From assembly GCA_020636435.1 (NCBI GenBank), contig JACJXX010000002.1:186001-250000 (forward strand): 64,000 nt of DNA, written 5' to 3'. Below, piece by piece: positions 44,016 to 51,856 of this stretch. The notes under the pieces are model-generated. The model made no database searches, was not told the origin of the DNA, and was given only the letters and a program-made list of their open reading frames with translations. Source of the DNA: Lewinellaceae bacterium (GTDB taxonomy: Bacteria > Bacteroidota > Bacteroidia > Chitinophagales > Saprospiraceae). Every line of letters begins with the position of its first letter. Position 1 is the stretch's first letter. The position numbers and the translations under genes are program-made.

Positions 44016-44327
44016 ATGAAAAAACTAATGATCATTTCCGCCATGGCTTTCATGCTCTCCAGTTGTGCAGCCTATGTAGCCTCTCCTCTGACCGGCTTCA
44101 TATACACCGACCTGAAAGCTCCGCTTATGGCTACCTCTAACCCCGTTGCCACCAAAGTGGGCACGGCTGAAGCGACTTCCATCCTCGGTATCGTCGCCAC
44201 CGGCGATGCGAGCATCGAAGCTGCCGCCAGGAAGGCCGGCATCACCCGGATTTCCCACGTCGATTATGAAGCCAACAGCGTTCTCGGCGTTTTCGCCAAG
44301 TTCACCGTTTACGTCTATGGGGAGTAA
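44016..44327 (+). CDS. TRL-like small lipoprotein
   Basis: 103 aa. Lipobox MLSSC with lipid Cys17, then SPLTGFIYTDLKAPLMATSNP, KVGTAEATSILGIVATGDASIEAAARKAGITRISHVDYEANSVLG, read in parts, which is the TRL-like family (PF13146), originally described near tRNA loci. All-beta or mixed small surface domain of unknown function. I chose the ATG at 44016 because it starts the signal peptide. A terminator hairpin follows. Confidence 0.85.
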   Translation: MKKLMIISAMAFMLSSCAAYVASPLTGFIYTDLKAPLMATSNPVATKVGTAEATSILGIVATGDASIEAAARKAGITRISHVDYEANSVLGVFAKFTVYVYGE

Positions 44328-44344
44328 CCTAATGTAAATTGAAA

Positions 44345-44391
44345 AAAGGATTAGCCTCATGAGCGCCAGCTTTTGAGGCTAATTCTTTTTT
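44345..44391 (+). terminator. Intrinsic terminator after the TRL-like gene
   Basis: GGATTAGCCTCA pairs with TGAGGCTAATTC and is followed by TTTTTT on the plus strand; an A-run precedes it, so it can work in both directions. It starts 18 bases after the stop codon. Confidence 0.8.
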
Positions 44392-44405
44392 ACAAAGACC
44401 GAAAA

Positions 44406-44930
44406 ATGCCTCTGAAACTGATATTTGCCTTCATTCTGGGCTGCGCTCTGGGCTCAGCCGCCACTGCACAAAGTTCCTCCAAATACCTCAAAATACTTCA
44501 ACAGGAGGGCTACACCTTGTATTTCATCAAGCCGGTTGCCTTTAAAAAAGGGAAGAACCGCCTGGCGCTGGATTTCACCTTCCAGCACGGGCCAACCGTA
44601 CCGGAAACAGTAGTGCTCCGGTTCTCCCTCTATTCCAAAAATCCGATCCGGGAAATGGATGGCCTCTCCTTCTTCGCCAAAGAAACCCCTTTGGGCGAAT
44701 CTTCCGGCCCGGAGCTGATGTTCCTCGAACAGGACAAAGGCTGGTGGCACGCCCGCTTCGCTTCCACCATTTCCTACCCTACACTAATAGACATGCTTGA
44801 GGCTGGTGAAAACCTGGAAATCCGCTATCACAGGCAGGAAACTGCCTTCGCTTTTCCCGCCAACAGGAAATGGGGCAAGGCCTCATCCGTGGTGAAGGAG
44901 ATACTAAAGGCGGAAGTGGGCGAGAAATAA
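44406..44930 (+). CDS. Secreted protein of unknown function
   Basis: 174 aa with a signal peptide (MPLKLIFAFILGCALGSAATAQ). The mature part is a beta-rich domain with repeated FTFQHG.TVPETVVLRFS-like strands and no catalytic motif; I do not recognise the family. The ATG at 44406 begins the signal peptide and lies after the terminator of the previous gene. The PLP decarboxylase gene starts 52 bp downstream on the same strand and may share its transcript. Confidence 0.65.
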   Translation: MPLKLIFAFILGCALGSAATAQSSSKYLKILQQEGYTLYFIKPVAFKKGKNRLALDFTFQHGPTVPETVVLRFSLYSKNPIREMDGLSFFAKETPLGESSGPELMFLEQDKGWWHARFASTISYPTLIDMLEAGENLEIRYHRQETAFAFPANRKWGKASSVVKEILKAEVGEK

Positions 44931-44982
44931 CCATCCGTTAAAATCCCGGAACAGGGCTAACAGCAGTAATTTTGCTGACGCA

Positions 44983-46416
44983 ATGATTTACCCAATGAAT
45001 TTTGACCTTACCCCACAACAGCGCCAGGAACTGTGGAGCGAACTTTTCAACCATCTGGAAAGTTACTACGCCCATACTTCAGAACTGCCGGTCAGCCCGG
45101 AGTTGGACAGGGAAAAAATCGTTGCCCTCGTAGAAAAATACAGCCTGGGCGAGGGTACTGGACCCGGGCAGGCCATCGCTCACGTAGTAGAAGGTTTGTC
45201 CAAATACGCCGTGCATACCCCCCACCCCATGTACTACGGCCTGTTCAACCCCCGCGCTGCGTTTCCGGGAATACTGGCCGACGCCATCACCGCTGCCTTC
45301 AACCCGCAAATGGCAGCCTGGAGCCACAACCCGTTTGCCAATGAGGCAGAAAATTTCCTGGTTCGGGAACTGGGGGAAAAATTTGGGTTCCCCAAAGAAA
45401 AGATCGACGGGGTGTTTGCCGGCGGCGGGGCGGAAGCCAACCTAACGGCGGTGTTGTGCGCCCTCAACCGCCATTTCCCGGAATACGCCAACGCAGGGCT
45501 CGCCGGCATCGGAAAACGGCCGGTGATGTACTGCTCGGCCGAAAGCCACCACTCCGTCATCCGGGCGGGCAGGATAAGCGGCATGGGGCTGGATGCCGTC
45601 CGCCCCATTCCGGTAGATGGCAGGCAAAGGATGCAGCCGGAATTGTTGTCCCGGCAAATTGAAAAAGACCGGGCCGAAGGCTTCTACCCTTTCCTTGCCA
45701 TCGCTACTGCCGGCGCTACCGGCACCGGCGCCATCGACCCTATTCCGGAGATCGCCGGCATCGCGGAGCGCCATGGGCTCTGGCTTCACGTTGATGCCGC
45801 CTATGGCGGCGCGGTTATTCTGGATGAAGAGAAAAAGCATCTGTTGAAAGGCATCGAAAAGGCTCATTCCATCACTTTTGACGCCCACAAGTGGCTTTCG
45901 GTGCCCATGGGCGCCGGCCTGTTCCTCACCCGCGAGCCGGATATCCTCAGCCGCAGTTTCCGCATCACAGCAGATTATATGCCCAAAGAAGCGCAGGGCC
46001 TGCCGGTAACGGACCCCTTTACCCATTCCATACAGTGGTCCAGGCGATTCATCGGGCTGAAACTGTACTTATCGTTGCTGTTCTTCGGATGGGAAGGCTA
46101 CGGGCAGGCGATCAAGAGGCAGTGCCGGATGGGTGATCTGCTGAAGGAGGAATTACAGAAAAACGGATGGAAAATGTACAACGATACCGAGCTGCCCATT
46201 GCCTGCTTCATGGACCCCGGGCATGAACAAACCCCCGGCTTTGCCAGAGCTGTATGCGATCGGGTACTGGAATCTGGAAAGGCGTGGATATCGGTGTATC
46301 CGGTGAGCAAATTGGAAACACTAAGAGCATGCATTACCAATTATGCAACTGGGGAAAAAGAGGTTTTAGAATTGGTGGCCCTGCTGAACGCCTGCCGCAA
46401 AGAATATCTAATGTAG
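44983..46416 (+). CDS. Group II PLP-dependent amino-acid decarboxylase family
   Basis: 477 aa. PLP lysine Lys303 in SITFDAHKWLSVPMGAG, the cofactor-binding SAESHHSVIRAG and LWLHVDAAYGGAVIL (Asp of the pyridine nitrogen), and the opening PHPMYYGLFNPRAAFPGILADAI, all as in the glutamate/tyrosine/aromatic-L-amino-acid decarboxylase family. Members remove CO2 from an amino acid to give an amine; a few are aldehyde synthases. The substrate cannot be assigned. An ATG at 44995 is an alternative start. The neighbours give no pathway clue. Confidence 0.88.
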   Translation: MIYPMNFDLTPQQRQELWSELFNHLESYYAHTSELPVSPELDREKIVALVEKYSLGEGTGPGQAIAHVVEGLSKYAVHTPHPMYYGLFNPRAAFPGILADAITAAFNPQMAAWSHNPFANEAENFLVRELGEKFGFPKEKIDGVFAGGGAEANLTAVLCALNRHFPEYANAGLAGIGKRPVMYCSAESHHSVIRAGRISGMGLDAVRPIPVDGRQRMQPELLSRQIEKDRAEGFYPFLAIATAGATGTGAIDPIPEIAGIAERHGLWLHVDAAYGGAVILDEEKKHLLKGIEKAHSITFDAHKWLSVPMGAGLFLTREPDILSRSFRITADYMPKEAQGLPVTDPFTHSIQWSRRFIGLKLYLSLLFFGWEGYGQAIKRQCRMGDLLKEELQKNGWKMYNDTELPIACFMDPGHEQTPGFARAVCDRVLESGKAWISVYPVSKLETLRACITNYATGEKEVLELVALLNACRKEYLM

Positions 46417-46442
46417 AGTTTACAAATCCTCCTGGGTGAAAA

Positions 46443-47066
46443 TCACCCTATTAATTCTATTAAAGGCAATTCCATTCCGGGCATCACTCCTTCGCCGGTG
46501 AGAACTCGCCTCTCAAACCCCGTCACTTCTTCAACGTCCTGTCCCTCCCTGTAAATCCAGGCTTTTTCAGCATACGGATCGATCAACCAGCCCAAGCGGA
46601 CGCCATTTTTCATCCATACGTTTGTCATCTTTTTTTTCAACGCGGCAATACGGTCGGTGGAAGAGCGTACTTCAACCAAAAAATCAGGCATGGCCTGAAG
46701 GAAATCCTCATCGGCATTCTCCGGCAGCCCTGCCAGGCGTTCATCTGAAATCCAAGCGCAATCAGGGCTTTTAATGGCGCCATCCGGAAGCTCTATACCG
46801 GTTGAAGAACTATAAACTTCTCCTTTTCTGTTTTGGAAATACCAACGATATACAAAGAAAATTACACCCGATTCCCTCCTCCCGGATCCTTTTTTAACTG
46901 GAGACATAACTATAACTTTTCCATTTGCTTCCCGTTCCAGGCGCAATTCAGGGAACTGGTTTGCTAAGACAACAAACTCTTCCCGGCTCAGTGGGTTTTG
47001 CAAGATCACCGGGCCGTACTGAAGAAGTGAGGCTAATGGACGTTCTTTTATGGCAGAAGTTCCCAT
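46443..47066 (-). CDS. Uma2-family (DUF820) PD-(D/E)XK nuclease-like protein
   Basis: 207 aa. LSREEFVVLANQFPELRLE, then the conserved SPDCAWI (Asp), MPDFLVEVRSSTD (Glu-x-[KR]-type core) and NGVRLGWLIDPYAEKAWIYR are Uma2/DUF820 hallmarks. These proteins share the restriction-endonuclease fold and occur in large numbers in some bacteria; their role is not established. It stands alone, convergent with the decarboxylase gene. Confidence 0.88.
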   Translation of the reverse strand: MGTSAIKERPLASLLQYGPVILQNPLSREEFVVLANQFPELRLEREANGKVIVMSPVKKGSGRRESGVIFFVYRWYFQNRKGEVYSSSTGIELPDGAIKSPDCAWISDERLAGLPENADEDFLQAMPDFLVEVRSSTDRIAALKKKMTNVWMKNGVRLGWLIDPYAEKAWIYREGQDVEEVTGFERRVLTGEGVMPGMELPLIELIG

Positions 47067-47126
47067 TCTTAAAATTTATGATCGTATCAGTCCTCTAAAA
47101 TAAGAAGAATTCGCGAGAAATACCTG

Positions 47127-47390
47127 CTAAACGAACTCCTCTTCATCCTCTTCCTTCCTCCGGTTCTTCCACCAGATAAAACCAAGGGCGCCGACCACCA
47201 GATAGGGCGTCGCCAGCATAAACAGGATGCCGTTGTTGAGGCCGCGGCCATCCGTGCCGCCGTTCTTCAGGTTGCTCTCGGCTGACATGCGGCACATGGG
47301 GCATTGGGCCTGGGTGGGTATGCTGGTTCCTACGCTCAGGGCAAAGGCCAGGGCCAGGATGCTTAAATATTTTGTGATGTGGATTTTCAT
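47127..47390 (-). CDS. Small membrane protein with CPMC motif at the end of the oxidase operon
   Basis: 87 aa. Signal peptide (to AQA), a Cys pair in QCPMCRMSAESN (31-34), one membrane helix (GILFMLATPYLVVGALGFIWW) and an acidic tail. Such proteins occur at the end of Bacteroidota cytochrome-oxidase operons; a role in copper or heme handling is suggested only by the Cys pair and position. It follows the DUF420 gene by 48 bp. Confidence 0.7.
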   Translation of the reverse strand: MKIHITKYLSILALAFALSVGTSIPTQAQCPMCRMSAESNLKNGGTDGRGLNNGILFMLATPYLVVGALGFIWWKNRRKEEDEEEFV

Positions 47391-47438
47391 GTTTTTGTTT
47401 TTGGATTCACTTTAAAATTGAAAAGGTGCGATGGATAC

Positions 47439-48017
47439 CTACGGATAATAAGGCAACAACATATAATACGCCACCGGCCCGGTGACCGCCACATACAGCC
47501 AGATGGGGAAGACCCACCTGGCCATCCTTCGGTGCCGTTCTACCTGGCCCGTATAGCCGCGTATAAAGGTAAAAAGAATAAAGGGCAAGATCAACGCCGC
47601 CAGGGCAATATGGCTCAGCAACAACACCAGGTACCAGGTGCGCGAGCCGGCGACAGCCGCCAATTCTTCCGGGCTCAGGCTTCCGTCGTGATTAATGTCC
47701 CCATACCGGACCTCGGGGGTGGTGAAATGGTAAGCCACGTACGATAGCAAAAAGAGCACCGACAAGCCCAGGGCGACATAGATGCTCCGCCGGTGCGCTT
47801 TGATGTTCTTCTGTTTGATAAAGTAAAAGGCCGCCAAAAGCACCACTGCCGTCAGCGCATTAACAGTGGCGTGAAAAGGGGGCAAAAAGCTGAAGTCCCA
47901 GCCATCCGGGATGGGAATCTTTACCTGCCGCATCAGGCCCACCAGCACCAGTACGGCGCCGGTGACGATCCAGGCGGCTACATTCATCTGTTTGGCCAAT
48001 TGCAGGTTTCGCTCCAT
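47439..48017 (-). CDS. DUF420 membrane protein with an EF-hand-like loop
   Basis: 192 aa, five predicted helices. DUF420 signatures: FLPPFHATVNALTAVVLLAAF, IKAHRRSIYVALGLSVLFLLSYVAYHF, SRTWYLVLLLSHIALA and RHRRMARWVFPIWLYVAVTG, read in parts. The family (compare CtaM in Gram-positives) supports cytochrome-oxidase assembly. Between two helices the chain carries DINHDGSLSPEE at 107-118, which fits the canonical 12-residue EF-hand loop with ligands at 107, 109, 111, 113, 115 and 118. Usual members have a short loop there. Co-transcribed with the SCO-like gene (6-bp gap). Confidence 0.88.
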   Translation of the reverse strand: MERNLQLAKQMNVAAWIVTGAVLVLVGLMRQVKIPIPDGWDFSFLPPFHATVNALTAVVLLAAFYFIKQKNIKAHRRSIYVALGLSVLFLLSYVAYHFTTPEVRYGDINHDGSLSPEELAAVAGSRTWYLVLLLSHIALAALILPFILFTFIRGYTGQVERHRRMARWVFPIWLYVAVTGPVAYYMLLPYYP

Positions 48018-48023
48018 GTTGTT

Positions 48024-48683
48024 CTATTTTTCAACCTCACGCTCAAAAAGGAGTTCTTTATCCCTTTTGGGCGAAATATTCAGGGTAATGTGTTTGACCA
48101 GCCGTTTCAGGCTTTCCTCTTCCCGCAGGTCGTAAAATCCCCGCACCATCAGGCTGTCGGCGAAGAAGAGCAGGCTGTTGTCCGAAAGGCTCATGCCCTT
48201 CTCTTCGAATGGAACCTGACAATCCCTGGCCAAACCTTCTATCTCGGTTGGCGTGCCCTGCAGGTAGAAGTTCTGTTCTTCGTCCAGCAAGCCGTTGGCA
48301 ACGGCAAACTGTTCCATGCGGCGGCGGGTAGCCAACGTGGTATCGGGGGCAAAGGCCAGGAAGAAGATATCGTCCCGTTCGTCAAACTGCTCGTGCAGTT
48401 TAACCAGGTTGCCGGCGAAGCGTTTTTCGTGCGGTTCCGAAAAGAAGTATCCGACAACCAGGCCCTCTGCAAAACGGCCATTGGCGATCAGGCTATCGTT
48501 GTAATTGATCAGGGAAAATTCGGGAATCTTGCCGAAGTCTTTAAGTTCCTGCATCGCCTGCAGGCGGTAATCCAGCCCGGTCCGAAGGTAATACCAGGAG
48601 ACCAGGGGAAAGATGACCAGCAGGAGGAACACTCCGCCCAGCTGTATCAGCCCCATTTGCCCGATTATCTTGGTTTTTGCCAT
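48024..48683 (-). CDS. SCO1/SenC-like protein without copper-binding cysteines
   Basis: 219 aa. One membrane helix (about 11-30), then a thioredoxin-like domain: VVGYFFSEPHEKRFAGNLVKLHEQF, DIFFLAFAPDTTLA, NGLLDEEQNFYLQG, and SLLFFADSLMVRGFYD near the end. In SCO proteins the region corresponding to 79-88 contains CxxxC, which with a later His binds copper for the CuA centre. Here no Cys lies in that region. The gene position (after subunit IV, before DUF420) is where SCO genes occur, so it is probably a derived SCO with a structural or lost metal role. Confidence 0.75.
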   Translation of the reverse strand: MAKTKIIGQMGLIQLGGVFLLLVIFPLVSWYYLRTGLDYRLQAMQELKDFGKIPEFSLINYNDSLIANGRFAEGLVVGYFFSEPHEKRFAGNLVKLHEQFDERDDIFFLAFAPDTTLATRRRMEQFAVANGLLDEEQNFYLQGTPTEIEGLARDCQVPFEEKGMSLSDNSLLFFADSLMVRGFYDLREEESLKRLVKHITLNISPKRDKELLFEREVEK

Positions 48684-48785
48684 GCTGTTGTTCGTTGATT
48701 GATGCTACGAAAGAAACATTCGTTGCAGGGGATTGTTGTCGGTTGATTGTCAGATAATCCTGGCCGATTTACGGGGTTGGGGCCT

Positions 48786-48840
48786 ATAACAAAAACAGGA
48801 GCCTCCCTGCAAACTCCGGGACGGCTCCTGTTTTTGTTAT
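48786..48840. terminator. Strong bidirectional terminator hairpin
   Basis: ATAACAAAAACAGGAGCC (48786-48803) is perfectly repeated in inverse at 48823-48840 with a 19-base loop that itself pairs (TCCC/GGGA). The A/T-rich bases at both ends give T-runs on each strand. It lies 16 bases beyond the subunit IV stop and would end much of the act-cox transcript, leaving SCO-DUF420 as a separate or read-through unit. Confidence 0.85.
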
Positions 48841-48855
48841 CCATAAACTTATGGG

Positions 48856-49290
48856 TCACATCGCATCCAGCCTCAGGATGTAGGCATCCTGCAGCAACAT
48901 ACTTTCCTGCCTGGCGGCGTCGTCGACAACCTCTTCCATATTTTTTTCCTGAATTTGCTGGCGGCGGCTTTTCCAGGAATTGCCCTCCTGGAAGAAAGCG
49001 ATGATGGCCCAGATCAGCAGGACGGTAGGCAGCAGCACCGTCATAGCCAGCCCCTTCACCTCGTAGCGCATGTGCATGAATTCATAAATGATGAAATATG
49101 CCTTGTAGAGGGAAAACCCGATCAGCATCAAACCAATGAGGTAGTGCAGCCAGGTGATGCCCTTTAACCCGTGGATTACATGGCCTTTGCCCACGAGGGA
49201 AAAGAACACCTCCACGAGGGTCACTGCGGCGAGGAGGAAAAGCCCTCTAAAAACAACTTTTTTTGATTCTTCGTAACTTAAATGTGACAT
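48856..49290 (-). CDS. Cytochrome c oxidase subunit IV family protein
   Basis: 144 aa with three membrane helices (about 14-34, 48-68 and 81-101) and a charged C-terminal tail. It matches the small COX4_pro-like/CyoD-like subunit of Bacteroidota: SHLSYEESKKVVFRGLFLLAAVT (in parts), HYLIGLMLIGFSLYKAYFI, MHMRYEVKGLAMTVLLPT. It helps assemble or stabilise the oxidase core. The ATG at 49290 is chosen since upstream codons overlap subunit III. It follows the coxC gene by 31 bases. Confidence 0.85.
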   Translation of the reverse strand: MSHLSYEESKKVVFRGLFLLAAVTLVEVFFSLVGKGHVIHGLKGITWLHYLIGLMLIGFSLYKAYFIIYEFMHMRYEVKGLAMTVLLPTVLLIWAIIAFFQEGNSWKSRRQQIQEKNMEEVVDDAARQESMLLQDAYILRLDAM

Positions 49291-49321
49291 GATATGAAGC
49301 TTGTTTTTCTTTGTTAATGCA

Positions 49322-50257
49322 CTAGAGCAGGTAGAATACCAGGAATACAAACACCCATACGAGGTCTACAAAGTGCCAGTACAGGCCGATCTTTTCCACC
49401 ATTTCATGGCCGTTCCGCCGCCTCATGTACAACCCGCTGCCGGCGTTGATCATGATAATGAACAGGAAGATAACCCCCGAGAATACGTGGAAACCGTGAA
49501 AACCGGTGATAAAAAAGAATAGGGCGCCAAAGGCTTTGGGGCCAAACTCCTCCATTTTTACCATGCCGGCGTCCTGGCCTTCGGTTATTTTGAACTTGCG
49601 ATGGATAAACCCTCTTTCATCTACCACATAGCCCGGATGGTCCCCCTGGCTGTAGTCCAATTCGGCGTGTTCCCCATCGGCGTGCTCTTCTCCTCCGTGT
49701 CCCTCGCCGGCTTTGTGAATGAGGTAGGTGTCGCCCGCCCTGAAGGTCTCCTCCGACTCTTTGCCATCGGCAGCGAGGTATACGCCGCCTTCCGTATGCG
49801 TGCCAAAGGGGTTGGTCGTTACCGACATGTGTTCCGTACCGATGAGGTTGGTCCACTCCCAGGCCTGGCAGCTCAGGAAGCCGGCGCCGCCCAAAATGGT
49901 CAGCAGCATCCAGAAAACCACTCCGTTCTTGTTTTCCCGGTGGCCTTCCTGCACGGCGCGCACCATGGTCACCGAACTCACGATCAGGAGAAAGGACATG
50001 ATGGTTACAAAGATCAGCGGCGCGTGATGAATCCCGAAGGGCGCCGTGGAGAATACAAAGTCCGGCACCGGCCAGGTGGGGCTGCTGAAGCGCAGGGCCC
50101 CGTAAGCGATCAGAAAACCGGCAAAGGTAAAAGCATCCGACAGGAGAAAGTACCACATCATCAGCTTGCCGTAGCTTGTCCGGAAGACCGGTTTGCCGCC
50201 AGACCAGTCGCTGCTCTGTACTTCTTGGTGTTCAATAACGGTATCAGACGTCGCCAT
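49322..50257 (-). CDS. coxC: Cytochrome c oxidase subunit III with a hydrophilic insertion
   Basis: 311 aa. The heme-copper oxidase subunit III fold is seen in helices including YGKLMMWYFLLSDAFTFAGF, FWMLLTILGGAGFLSCQAWEW, and the end FGALFFFITGFHGFHVFSGVIFL with GLYWHFVDLVWVFVFLVFYL. Residues about 143-238 form a large hydrophilic insertion, rich in His, Glu, Asp and Gly (HKAGEGHGGEEHADGEHAELD), absent from usual subunit III and probably on the outer face. Such His/acid-rich segments often bind metals, but nothing proves it here. It is followed by subunit IV and preceded by a shorter subunit III homologue. Confidence 0.92.
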   Translation of the reverse strand: MATSDTVIEHQEVQSSDWSGGKPVFRTSYGKLMMWYFLLSDAFTFAGFLIAYGALRFSSPTWPVPDFVFSTAPFGIHHAPLIFVTIMSFLLIVSSVTMVRAVQEGHRENKNGVVFWMLLTILGGAGFLSCQAWEWTNLIGTEHMSVTTNPFGTHTEGGVYLAADGKESEETFRAGDTYLIHKAGEGHGGEEHADGEHAELDYSQGDHPGYVVDERGFIHRKFKITEGQDAGMVKMEEFGPKAFGALFFFITGFHGFHVFSGVIFLFIIMINAGSGLYMRRRNGHEMVEKIGLYWHFVDLVWVFVFLVFYLL

Positions 50258-50286
50258 CAGTTATTTTTTGTTTGGTTATTAGACGT

Positions 50287-50865
50287 TTATGAAAAGGTGA
50301 AAAACAATAAAAGATATACCCACAGGAAATCTACAAAATGCCAGTAGATGAGCGTGAGCTCAAAGCGCAATTTCCGAACGGGGGTAACGCGGTGCCGCAG
50401 TATAAAGGCATGTAAAATAGCCAGGATGAGGGCGGCGATGCCCCCCAGAACGTGTGCTGCGTGCACTCCTGATATGGCATATACAAATGATCCCGAAGGA
50501 TTGGTGGTCAGTTCTACCCCGATGGCCGCCATGGCCTGCCAGCCCTGGTACTGCAGCGCCACGAACGCCAACCCCAGTATGAGGCTGGCCACCAGCAAGA
50601 GCCGGTAGATGCGGGTGTTGCCGCGCTTGAAGGCCGCATAGGAGGACTGCAGGCTCAGGCTGCTCAGCAGGATCACGCCGGTGTTCAGGTAGAACAGGTC
50701 CGGCAACCTGAATTCCAGCCAATTGCCCGCCGCCTGGCGAACGATGTAGGCGCTGGTGAAAGCGGCAAACATCATCATCATGCTGGCGCAGGCTGTCAGA
50801 AGCGCGAACTTCTTGGGGTGTATCTTGCTTCTTCTGTAGTCCGTCGTCGCCACTGTCGCGTTCAT
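50287..50865 (-). CDS. Second, shorter cytochrome c oxidase subunit III-like protein
   Basis: 192 aa, five helices, with subunit III-type LTACASMMMMFAAFTSAYIVRQA, SYAAFKRGNTRIYRLLLVASLILGLAF and LIYWHFVDFLWVYLLLFF. The size fits the CoxO/CtaE-like partner seen beside a longer subunit III in Bacteroidota operons. It is a duplicated or split subunit III; the two may together make one 7-helix subunit. Gap to the coxC gene is 29 bp, to ctaB 11 bp. Confidence 0.88.
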   Translation of the reverse strand: MNATVATTDYRRSKIHPKKFALLTACASMMMMFAAFTSAYIVRQAAGNWLEFRLPDLFYLNTGVILLSSLSLQSSYAAFKRGNTRIYRLLLVASLILGLAFVALQYQGWQAMAAIGVELTTNPSGSFVYAISGVHAAHVLGGIAALILAILHAFILRHRVTPVRKLRFELTLIYWHFVDFLWVYLLLFFTFS

Positions 50866-50876
50866 ATTATTAATTG

Positions 50877-51776
50877 TTAAATTTTATCTGCAAATAAAGC
50901 CAAAAGCGAAACCGGAATGTAGGCAAACGAAAAGAACATCAGCTGTAACGCCGATTTCCGGCTGCCTTCCCTGAAAAAATTCCAGGCAAAATAGGCGTAA
51001 CCCAGGCCGATCGCCCCCACCGCTATCGCTGAAATCCAACCGCTCACGCCCAACGCATAGGGGATAAGGCTCACCGGCACCAGAAACATGGCGTACAGGA
51101 AAGCCTGCAGACCGACCCGGCGGTCGCATTCTCCTTTTCCGTTGACCGGCATCAATTTGTACCCGGCATTCGAATAATCCTCATGGCCCAGCCAGCCGAT
51201 AGACCAGAAGTGGGGAAACTGCCAGAGGAATTGCAGGGCAAACAAGCTAAGCCCCAGAAAAGTGATCTCTCCCTGCGCCGCTACGCAACCGATGAGCATG
51301 GGCAATGCTCCGGGAACCGCCCCCACTGCCACTGCCGACGGGCTTAGCCGCTTCATCGGAGTATACAGGAAGGCATAAGTCACCAGGGCCAGCATGCCAA
51401 AAAAAGCAGTCCAGGGGTTGAATAGCGCCAGAAGGGTTATCCCAAACAGGCTCATAAAACCCGCCGCCATTACCGCTTCGGAAGTACTCATCCTGCCGGC
51501 AGCCAAAGGCCGGCCCGCTGTGCGCTTCATCAATTTGTCAAAATCCTTTTCCAGCACCTGGTTCAGGGCATTGGCCGCGCCGGTCACCAGAAAACCTCCG
51601 GCGGCCAGAATGAAGACAGCCAGCCAGTTGACCGGCCCGGAAAGGGCAATCAGGAACGCCATCACGGAAGAAAAAACCACCGTCATCGTCAACCTGAACT
51701 TGACCAGCATTTTGTAATCCTGAACCTTCTGCAGGGCCAGGCTTAACGGCTTATACTCTACTGCTTTCGTCTGCAC
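50877..51776 (-). CDS. ctaB: Protoheme IX farnesyltransferase (heme O synthase)
   Basis: 299 aa, about nine helices. The UbiA-type prenyltransferase motif NALNQVLEKDFDKLMKRTAGRPLAAGRMS (in parts; N-x-x-x-D-x-x-x-D for Mg-diphosphate) and the second YTPMKRLSPSAVAVGAVPGALPMLIG are conserved, with GHEDYSNAGYKLMPV later. It adds farnesyl to heme B to give heme O for the oxidase encoded around it. The start is GTG at 51776; an ATG at 51710 is possible but would cut the first helix region. Closely packed with the coxC-like gene. Confidence 0.93.
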   Translation of the reverse strand: MQTKAVEYKPLSLALQKVQDYKMLVKFRLTMTVVFSSVMAFLIALSGPVNWLAVFILAAGGFLVTGAANALNQVLEKDFDKLMKRTAGRPLAAGRMSTSEAVMAAGFMSLFGITLLALFNPWTAFFGMLALVTYAFLYTPMKRLSPSAVAVGAVPGALPMLIGCVAAQGEITFLGLSLFALQFLWQFPHFWSIGWLGHEDYSNAGYKLMPVNGKGECDRRVGLQAFLYAMFLVPVSLIPYALGVSGWISAIAVGAIGLGYAYFAWNFFREGSRKSALQLMFFSFAYIPVSLLALFADKI

Positions 51777-51856
51777 TATCCCTTCTTTCTATTATTAGCC
51801 TCTTTCAGGCGATGAAACAATATAACCATGGAGCAATGAATCCATTATCCTTTCCG

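Noticed and set aside
48024..48683. Calling the SCO-like gene a working copper chaperone
   Set aside because: The cysteines that bind copper are missing, so the usual function cannot be assumed from position.
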